Shown here: positions 1 through 4,301 of the stretch, in pieces
Layout of the letters: every line of letters begins with the position of its first letter
How positions within the stretch are numbered: position 1 is the stretch's first letter
DNA from: Bacillota bacterium
GTDB taxonomy: Bacteria; Bacillota; Clostridia; Peptostreptococcales; Anaerovoracaceae
NCBI GenBank assembly: GCA_017431395.1
Contig: JAFRLD010000051.1
Location: forward strand, 1 to 5,183
Length of the DNA: 5,183 bases
Direction of reading: 5' to 3'
Position numbers and translations under genes: made by a program
Notes under the pieces: model-generated
What the model saw: only the letters and a program-made list of their open reading frames with translations
Database searches by the model: none
Told to the model about the DNA's origin: nothing

Positions 1-225
1 ATCCTCATCGATCACCACAACGTCCGCAGACTTCCCCTCCGGCCAGGAAACGAACTTCGTCCCCCGGTAGACCGCTCCGTCCTCCGTCACCGTCTCTGCG
101 AAAGCGCATTGCTGCAGGGCGATGCTCCCGCTTTCCTGGCACAGCAAAACCGGCGACAGCAAGAATAGGGCTGCCATCGCCAAAATGATGCCGGTATGAA
201 GGATCGAAAGTCTTGTTAACTGCAT
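1..225 (-). CDS. N-terminal fragment of an exported protein, possibly BspA/LRR_5-like
   Basis: This reading frame is open from an ATG at 225-223 to the window edge (75 codons, no stop), so the gene continues off the left side. It starts MQLTRLSIL with a charged n-region (R5, H10). A long hydrophobic segment follows (about residues 12-29, IILAMAALFLLSPVLL), and then an A-F-A site (41-43) that suits signal peptidase I cleavage before E44. Cys29 follows L-L, which is a poor lipobox, so a lipoprotein is less likely. The visible mature part (GAVYRGTKFVSWPEGKSAD, then VVVIDED) resembles the connector of BspA-type leucine-rich repeat surface proteins, where 'G-T-x-L-V-x-x-P-x-G-K' precedes a 'V-T-x-I-G-x-x-A-F' repeat. 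That is pattern memory, and the repeat itself would lie outside the window. No Shine-Dalgarno precedes the ATG, and the promoter at 260-232 puts the transcript start at or next to it. An internal Met17 lacks both an RBS and the charged n-region. Export is well supported; the LRR identity is tentative. Confidence 0.72.
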   Translation of the reverse strand, partial: MQLTRLSILHTGIILAMAALFLLSPVLLCQESGSIALQQCAFAETVTEDGAVYRGTKFVSWPEGKSADVVVIDED

Positions 226-231
226 GAGAAT

Positions 232-260
232 ATTGTACCAAAAGGCTGCGTTTAACTCAA
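232..260 (-). promoter_or_regulatory. Promoter of the exported-protein gene (extended -10)
   Basis: On the minus strand, TTGAGT (260-255) is followed by a 17-bp spacer and TACAAT (237-232). A TG-n extension sits directly before the -10. The -10 matches the sigma-A consensus at 5 of 6 positions and the -35 at 4 of 6. Six bases (ATTCTC) separate the -10 from the ATG at 225, so the predicted start of transcription is at or within a base or two of the A of the start codon. Confidence 0.6.
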
Positions 261-274
261 TCAGATTACAGAAA

Positions 275-302
275 TGGCAAGACCCATCTCTGGATCTTGC
301 CA
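275..302 (-). terminator. Hairpin dyad between the LytTR gene and the exported-protein gene
   Basis: TGGCAAGA (275-282) pairs perfectly with TCTTGCCA (295-302). After one A/C mismatch, CCA/TGG continues the stem to a TCTC loop, giving 11 base pairs. On the minus strand it is followed only by TTTCTGT, a weak U-tract, so it would be a poor or backup terminator for the LytTR gene. It lies just upstream of the -35 at 260-255, centred near -64 of the predicted start, so a protein-binding dyad is an equal alternative. Confidence 0.4.
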
Positions 303-378
303 CTCTCATAGAGAAATACCCCCTTTTATGTTGTACTTTCTCGTAATTTTTACCCGTTTTCATGTAACATTTGTCATC

Positions 379-1110
379 TCATGCACCAAAAAAGGCGGCT
401 TTCGCCACCTTAGCATATTTCCTGCTGATTGGTATTTTGTGCTTGCCTATGTTGAATACGGTCTTGTTCCAGACATTCACATAGTTTAGATTGACCACGT
501 AACTGTTATGACAACGCAGGAAATGATCATCCAGCCGGGGCATCAGTTCATCCATAGTTCCATAAAAGTAAACTGTGCCCTCTCTCTTACCCGAAGATTC
601 TGTGGTGTGTATGATGATCTTGCGCCGGTCCTTCTCAAAATAAAGGATCTCCTTCAGTGGGATCTGATAGGTGTGCTTCGCGAAGTGATAACTGAAGTAT
701 CTGTTTTCCCGGCGTTCAATACACTGCAGGGCTCTTTCCCATGCCTTGCGAAGGAGCATGCTATCGACAGGTTTTTTCAGGAACCAGACATGCTCCACTT
801 CATAGACGTTCGGATAGAAAGTGTCATGCTCCGATGTGAAGATGATCTGCACAGCCGGGAGCATCTCCTTCAGCTTCTGAGCGAAGGAGATCCCATCGGT
901 GCTTTCCGTAGCCGATGGTCCAGCCTTTGCAGACTCGCCCGAAGCGAGATCGATAAAACAGACTTCCGGATCCAGATGACCTTCCTCAACGTCAAGTAAT
1001 GCTTCGGCTCGCCTTCCGAAGCACAGGATCTCGGTGTCTGTGATCTCTTTTAGCATTCCGCGCAGACGATCCATGGACCGTGTATCTGCATCTACGATCA
1101 GAACCTGCAT
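379..1110 (-). CDS. LytTR-family response regulator
   Basis: 243-aa two-domain regulator. Residues 1-125 form a receiver: MQVLIVDAD at the start, phosphoacceptor D54 (CFIDL), T92 (IIFTSEH) and K113-P114 (FLKKP). Residues 136-240 form a LytTR DNA-binding domain, with I-L-Y-F-E-K, F-L-R-C-H-N-S-Y-V-V-N and I-P-I-S-R-K-Y matching the family signature. Such proteins bind pairs of short direct repeats about 21-22 bp apart and often control surface, competence or virulence genes. Two oddities appear. The usual acidic pair reads D7-A8, although D9 follows. The loop after D54 is about 11 residues longer than normal and rich in Ser, Thr and Ala (residues 56-71). No histidine kinase is present in the window; the neighbour upstream is a Ser/Thr kinase. 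The ATG start is supported by GAGGG six bases upstream (1121-1117). The gene has its own promoter 80 bp after the kinase stop, and its last codons overlap an intrinsic terminator. Confidence 0.93.
   Translation of the reverse strand: MQVLIVDADTRSMDRLRGMLKEITDTEILCFGRRAEALLDVEEGHLDPEVCFIDLASGESAKAGPSATESTDGISFAQKLKEMLPAVQIIFTSEHDTFYPNVYEVEHVWFLKKPVDSMLLRKAWERALQCIERRENRYFSYHFAKHTYQIPLKEILYFEKDRRKIIIHTTESSGKREGTVYFYGTMDELMPRLDDHFLRCHNSYVVNLNYVNVWNKTVFNIGKHKIPISRKYAKVAKAAFFGA
388..411 (-). terminator. Intrinsic terminator embedded in the end of the LytTR coding region
   Basis: Read on the minus strand, AAGGTGGC (411-404), a GAAA tetraloop (403-400) and GCCGCCTT (399-392) form an 8-bp stem containing one G-U wobble. 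A run of six T (393-388) follows. This is a textbook Rho-independent signal. The wobble becomes an A/C mismatch in a plus-strand transcript, so the minus direction is favoured. The T-run encodes two Phe codons and lies 6 bases before the TGA at 381-379, inside the gene. Confidence 0.7.
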
Positions 1111-1116
1111 ATATAT

Positions 1117-1121
1117 CCCTC
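1117..1121 (-). promoter_or_regulatory. Ribosome binding site of the LytTR gene
   Basis: GAGGG on the minus strand lies six bases upstream of the ATG at 1110-1108. It supports that start over any internal Met. Confidence 0.65.
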
Positions 1122-1148
1122 ATTCCCACACACTTTATATACAAGTTC

Positions 1149-1180
1149 ATTATACCGCAGGCGAATTGCAGGTCTGTCAA
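1149..1180 (-). promoter_or_regulatory. LytTR-gene promoter with consensus hexamers and a 20-bp spacer
   Basis: Minus strand: TTGACA (1180-1175) and TATAAT (1154-1149) both match the sigma-A consensus perfectly but are 20 bp apart instead of about 17. The spacer carries CCTGC twice, 11 bp start to start (1171-1167 and 1160-1156). The -35 begins 10 bp after the kinase stop codon. The predicted transcript start near 1142 gives a leader of roughly 30 nt. The over-long spacer suggests low basal activity or a need for an activator that distorts the DNA. Confidence 0.55.
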
Positions 1181-1189
1181 AAAAACCAG

Positions 1190-2956
1190 TTAGAAGTACT
1201 CGTCATCGCTGCTTTTGAAGTATCCGCCGGAGCCGCCGGACTTCTTTTTGCCGGAGCTGGACGAACCGGAGGATTTCGACGATCCGGAAGAGCCGGAAGA
1301 GCCGCCGCTGGACCTTGGCGTATAGACTGGGGCCGGTGGAACATATTCGTAAACCTCGACCGAGATGGTCCTTTTGCAGCCGCCGGCGGTGATCGTCACT
1401 TTAGCGTTTCCGGGGGACTTCGCCTTGAGCCTACCCTTCTTGTTTACGGTCACGACGCTCCTGTTGCCGCTTTTGAACGTAATGGGTTCGTTCGCGAATT
1501 TCTTCGGGGACAATTCCGGAGAAAGTGTCTTCGAGCTGCCCTCCTCCAGGCGAAGCTCATTTGAAACACCGCGGATCTTCGTCACCTTCGGGACCACCCG
1601 GATCTCAACTTCCCGTTCATAGTCCCCCGCCGTGAGTGAAAGTTCCGTCTCTCCTACGGCAAGGGCCGAGATCCGGCCGTTCTTATTCACCGAAGCGATC
1701 TGCTCATCTTCGACACTAAAATCGATCGGCTCATCCTTGAACCAGTCCGGCTCGACCTTATACGAAGGCGCCAATTGATCACCAATATAGATCTCTTCAG
1801 AATTGTCGATTCCGGTGATCCCGGTCACCTCATCGGGGATGAAGGCATCAATGACACCGGCGACCAGGAACAAAAACACGACCGCGGCGAGAGCGACCCG
1901 GCCGATCCTGCGCCGGCGGGCCGACGGGTCCGGCACCCTGTGCAGGAATGCTCCCTCTTTCGGGGCGTCCTCCTGTACAGGATCGATAGAGGATCCTGAA
2001 ACCCCTTCGGGCCCTTCCACACTGCCCTTTTCTTTTCCCTTTAGCTGCTCCAGGTCCCGGCGAAATTCAGTCGGACTATGATAGCGCTCCGAGGGGTCAA
2101 AGGCACATGCTTTGAGGATCAGTTTCTTCAGCCGGCGGGATCCATAGGCAGGTTCTTGCATAGGCTCACCCGCAATGCGCTTAGCGAAAGCCTCATCGTA
2201 ATCATCGACACTGAGCTGGTTCGGGAACGACGGCATGAAGGGATTCCTGCCATCATTGAGATATTTATACATGACCATGCCGAGGGAATAGATGTCTGCA
2301 CTCGGGCCATAAGCTTCCCCCCGGTAGACCTCCGGAGCCATGTAGGTATAGGTCCCTTTCCTCGAAAGCCCGATCCTGGTTTCCTCCACGACTCTCGCGA
2401 TGCCGAAATCGCCCAGCTTGTATCCGCCGCTCGGCGACACGAAGATGTTCTCCGGTTTAACGTCCCGGTGGAGGATGTCGAACTGGCGGCAGTATTCCAG
2501 CGCCTTGCAGATATCAATGCCAAGCCGGAGCACGTCCGCCTCGTCCAGAGGATGCTCCAGGGAATGCTCGATCAGGGGGGTGAGCAGTTCGATCCGCATC
2601 AGGATATCCCAGCCGATGTCGTCCTCGTGCTCGATGATCTGGTGGTCCTCGTAGCTGACGATATGGCTGTGTCCCTTTAGCCGGGACATGAAGTCAAATT
2701 CGCTGACCACGTTCTGCACCATGGTCTCATAATAATGGGTCAGGTCAGCGCCGGTCATGCCGTCCGCCATAGCGCTCTTCACCTCATCTTCGCTCGACGG
2801 GATCGTGATCGCTTTCAAAGCGGCATGATAAGTGACGCCAAGCTCTCTCCGCTCCATAGCGTACACCTGAGCAATGGCGCCCTCTCCGATCTTCTCTGTT
2901 ATATACCATGAGCCGAACAGCGGCTCATATTTCTTGTAGATGCAGTCTACACTCAT
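1190..2956 (-). CDS. Membrane Ser/Thr protein kinase (Hanks type) with two extracellular Big_2-like domains
   Basis: 588-aa transmembrane kinase. The cytoplasmic catalytic domain covers about residues 18-305. It has G-loop GEGAIAQV (24-31), the ATP-binding Lys48 (AALKAI), helix-C Glu86, catalytic HRD (163-165) in HRDVKPEN, metal-binding DFG (183-185), GTYTYMAPE (201-209) with candidate autophosphorylation threonines, and a conserved late Arg (PSERY). All key residues are present, so it should be active. A polar linker and an RRRR cluster precede one membrane segment (about 352-373), which gives an inside-kinase, outside-tail topology. Outside are two related Ig-like modules (about 375-456 and 457-536), each with E-P-I-x-F, V-N-K-x-G-R and T-A-G motifs, then a Ser/Gly-rich tail. 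It lacks the PASTA repeats of PrkC/StkP kinases. The start follows the upstream stop (TGA 2969-2967) by 10 nt, with a weak GTGAAG site overlapping that stop. A GTG one codon earlier (2959) is the alternative start. Likely co-transcribed and translationally coupled with the upstream gene. Its substrate is unknown. Confidence 0.94.
   Translation of the reverse strand: MSVDCIYKKYEPLFGSWYITEKIGEGAIAQVYAMERRELGVTYHAALKAITIPSSEDEVKSAMADGMTGADLTHYYETMVQNVVSEFDFMSRLKGHSHIVSYEDHQIIEHEDDIGWDILMRIELLTPLIEHSLEHPLDEADVLRLGIDICKALEYCRQFDILHRDVKPENIFVSPSGGYKLGDFGIARVVEETRIGLSRKGTYTYMAPEVYRGEAYGPSADIYSLGMVMYKYLNDGRNPFMPSFPNQLSVDDYDEAFAKRIAGEPMQEPAYGSRRLKKLILKACAFDPSERYHSPTEFRRDLEQLKGKEKGSVEGPEGVSGSSIDPVQEDAPKEGAFLHRVPDPSARRRRIGRVALAAVVFLFLVAGVIDAFIPDEVTGITGIDNSEEIYIGDQLAPSYKVEPDWFKDEPIDFSVEDEQIASVNKNGRISALAVGETELSLTAGDYEREVEIRVVPKVTKIRGVSNELRLEEGSSKTLSPELSPKKFANEPITFKSGNRSVVTVNKKGRLKAKSPGNAKVTITAGGCKRTISVEVYEYVPPAPVYTPRSSGGSSGSSGSSKSSGSSSSGKKKSGGSGGYFKSSDDEYF
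1223..1315 (-). repeat. Ser/Gly-rich low-complexity tail of the kinase
   Basis: This stretch encodes about residues 548-578 of the kinase: runs of SSG and SGS units with a few lysines, followed by an acidic and aromatic end (YFKSSDDEYF). It lies outside the membrane by the predicted topology. The DNA shows imperfect repeats of CCGGAAGAG-type units on the plus strand, so its length may vary between strains. It has no LPXTG sorting signal. It could be a flexible wall-spanning spacer. Confidence 0.7.
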
Positions 2957-2966
2957 CACGAAAACT

Positions 2967-4094
2967 TCACTTAATATATGGACAAGTCATTTTCATTCTG
3001 GAGTATTCCTCGTTCAGGTCCTGCCTGAGAAGGAGCATCTCCCGAATCGCGAGTTTCTCTTCTTCTTCTGTTATTTCTACCGAAAGGTCCTTATCTAGAA
3101 CGCGCTGCTTCAGTTTCCTCTGCAGGGGGTGTTTCTCCTCCCATGCATGCAGCATATTGATCAGGATCCCCTCCTGCTGATCTACCGCATCAAGCGGGAA
3201 AAATCCCATCAGATCCAGATACTTATCCACCTCGTTCTGCATCATTCCCAGGGCAAGAGCCAGGGAAATATGGCTTCTCCTCCCCTTCGGGATATGCTTG
3301 AAATTGAGCACGTGCCGGTCCGACTTACGCTTCAGCGCATGGATCGTCTCCGGATCCCCCGACAGGTAGTTGATCATCGAATCATCCAAATAGCCCCGCA
3401 GCGTCGATAGGGTCGGCTTCTGATCATAATCCTTCGATGCAACTCGCTCCAGGATCATATTCACATACTGGTCCAGCATCCGCCGCGGTTTCGCGTAAGC
3501 TGTCTTCAGTGCGTCGATATGACTGGCGACGAACGAAGTGAGACCTTCGAACTGCTCATCGAAGCTGACCTTCCCGAGCTCCGCTGCCACCTGTGCCGTC
3601 TCCTCATTATGCTCGATATAGTCTTCCCACAGGTTGCTATAGGTCTGTGCGACCGCATCGGCGCATTGATCGAACAGCCTGTAATAGTTTCTTCCCGATT
3701 CCCGGTCTTTAGCGTTCGCCCCGATCAGGTAGATCCAGACCAGGTCCGCCGTGATGTCCTTGACATAAAGCTCCCGTTTCTTGCCGTATTTACGGATCCA
3801 CCGGTTGATCGTATCCAAAGGCTGGCCAAGCGCCATGCCGACCCCGATATACGTTTCTCTTTTTTTCGGAAGTCTGTTATAAAAGACCGCTGCATCTGAA
3901 TAGACCAAACCGGCGTACTCACAGATCTCCTTCTCTGAAACCCCTGTCCGGTCCATGTATTTGCGAAGTTCCTTCTGCCACTGCTTCAGCCGGTAGCCCG
4001 AGAAATACTCCCACCAATGCGCATCGACCTCAACCACCGTATGCGCAGTATCCGCAGCGAAATCCTTGGCTCCGGCTGTATCGTTACGAAACAT
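2967..4094 (-). CDS. HTH-like protein with duplicated XRE-type motif, co-transcribed with the kinase
   Basis: 375-aa, probably cytoplasmic protein; no signal peptide or membrane segment is visible. I do not recognise a named family. Two segments look alike. Residues 75-124 (LPKKRETYIGVGMALG and on) and 268-317 (IPKGRRSHISLALALG and on) share the order P-K-x-R, I, A-L-G, a Trp/Leu-rich helix, G, L, D and a closing hydrophobic helix. This resembles the 'R-x-x-I-x-L-A-L-G-L' helical module next to XRE-type HTH domains in clostridial proteins (pattern memory). A helical, polar middle (125-267) and a charged C-terminus (E-E-E-E-K at 343-347) complete it. The ATG at 4094-4092 is chosen because GAAGGGAAG lies just upstream and a promoter sits at 4154-4126. 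An in-frame TTG at 4154 would lie inside that promoter. The kinase gene starts 10 nt after its stop, so the protein is a plausible kinase substrate or regulator. DNA binding is not proven; a scaffold role is possible. Confidence 0.85.
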   Translation of the reverse strand: MFRNDTAGAKDFAADTAHTVVEVDAHWWEYFSGYRLKQWQKELRKYMDRTGVSEKEICEYAGLVYSDAAVFYNRLPKKRETYIGVGMALGQPLDTINRWIRKYGKKRELYVKDITADLVWIYLIGANAKDRESGRNYYRLFDQCADAVAQTYSNLWEDYIEHNEETAQVAAELGKVSFDEQFEGLTSFVASHIDALKTAYAKPRRMLDQYVNMILERVASKDYDQKPTLSTLRGYLDDSMINYLSGDPETIHALKRKSDRHVLNFKHIPKGRRSHISLALALGMMQNEVDKYLDLMGFFPLDAVDQQEGILINMLHAWEEKHPLQRKLKQRVLDKDLSVEITEEEEKLAIREMLLLRQDLNEEYSRMKMTCPYIK

Positions 4095-4100
4095 GTACTT

Positions 4101-4109
4101 CTTCCCTTC
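4101..4109 (-). promoter_or_regulatory. Ribosome binding site that decides the start of the HTH-like gene
   Basis: GAAGGGAAG on the minus strand lies 6 bases (AAGTAC) upstream of the ATG at 4094-4092. It supports this start over the TTG at 4154, for which the gene would have to extend through its own promoter. Confidence 0.6.
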
Positions 4110-4125
4110 ATTGCTTTCTTGTTTT

Positions 4126-4154
4126 ATTTTAACATAGAAGCCGTATGTCCGCAA
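4126..4154 (-). promoter_or_regulatory. Promoter of the HTH-like gene and kinase operon (extended -10)
   Basis: Minus strand: TTGCGG (4154-4149), a 17-bp spacer ending in the extended TG-n, and TAAAAT (4131-4126). A T6 tract (4158-4153) runs up to the -35. Predicted transcription starts near 4119, giving a leader of about 25 nt that contains the ribosome binding site. No promoter is evident between the HTH-like gene and the kinase, so this one should drive both. Confidence 0.55.
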
Positions 4155-4180
4155 AAAATACTGCCCTGAAGCCTTGGAAT

Positions 4181-4212
4181 ATGTAACAATCGACGCATTT
4201 TATGTCACGATT
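4181..4212 (-). promoter_or_regulatory. Direct repeat with 21-bp phasing upstream of the operon promoter
   Basis: ATGTAACAATC (4181-4191, plus strand) and ATGTCACGATT (4202-4212) agree at 8 of 11 positions and are 21 bp start to start, two helical turns. Two short repeats at this spacing is the arrangement bound by LytTR regulators (AgrA and ComE types). The nearer repeat lies 26 bp upstream of the -35. ATGTAACA recurs at 362-369, just downstream of the LytTR gene. A site for the LytTR protein encoded nearby, or for the HTH-like protein, is possible. Confidence 0.35.
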
Positions 4213-4231
4213 TGCTTATTTCCAGGCATTG

Positions 4232-4267
4232 AAAAAGTGGTATTTACAGATGCAAACACCACTTTTT
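4232..4267 (-). terminator. Hairpin terminator of the CysK-like gene
   Basis: AAAAAGTGGT (4232-4241) pairs perfectly over 10 bp with ACCACTTTTT (4258-4267). After one mismatch, TTT/AAA can extend the stem inward. Both strands end in a T-run, so it can act in either direction. It lies about 35 nt past the stop of the CysK-like gene and separates that gene from the operon to the left. Confidence 0.72.
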
Positions 4268-4301
4268 TGTATCCTATTTACATATAAAAGTCTGCCGCTT
4301 C

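Noticed and set aside
139..141. Cys29 as a lipoprotein attachment site in the exported protein
   Set aside because: The preceding residues V-L-L do not fit a lipobox, which needs a small residue at -1. A later A-F-A site fits signal peptidase I better.
5..241. A 78-codon minus-strand frame starting with ATG at 241
   Set aside because: It is out of frame with the signal-peptide-bearing reading frame that covers the same bases. Its product is Arg/Gly-rich with no family features, and its start overlaps the -10 region.
508..999. Plus-strand open frame (163 codons) opposite the LytTR gene
   Set aside because: The opposite strand encodes an unmistakable receiver and LytTR domain; this frame is a shadow.
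1179..1185. T7 run just after the kinase stop, considered as a terminator
   Set aside because: No stable hairpin precedes it on the minus strand, and it overlaps the TTGACA of the next promoter.
1034..1564. Plus-strand open frame (176 codons) across the kinase and LytTR gene boundary
   Set aside because: It spans two real genes and the intergenic promoter, and its product is Ala/Gly/Arg-rich without family features.
2078..2680. Long plus-strand open frame (200 codons) inside the kinase gene
   Set aside because: It lies fully antisense to conserved kinase motifs. Its product has no recognisable domain, and it is a by-product of codon use on the coding strand.
4095..4154. A 20-residue N-terminal extension of the HTH-like protein from a TTG at 4154
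   Set aside because: The TTG is the -35 hexamer of a good promoter, so it would not be in the mRNA. A better RBS and ATG lie at 4109-4092.
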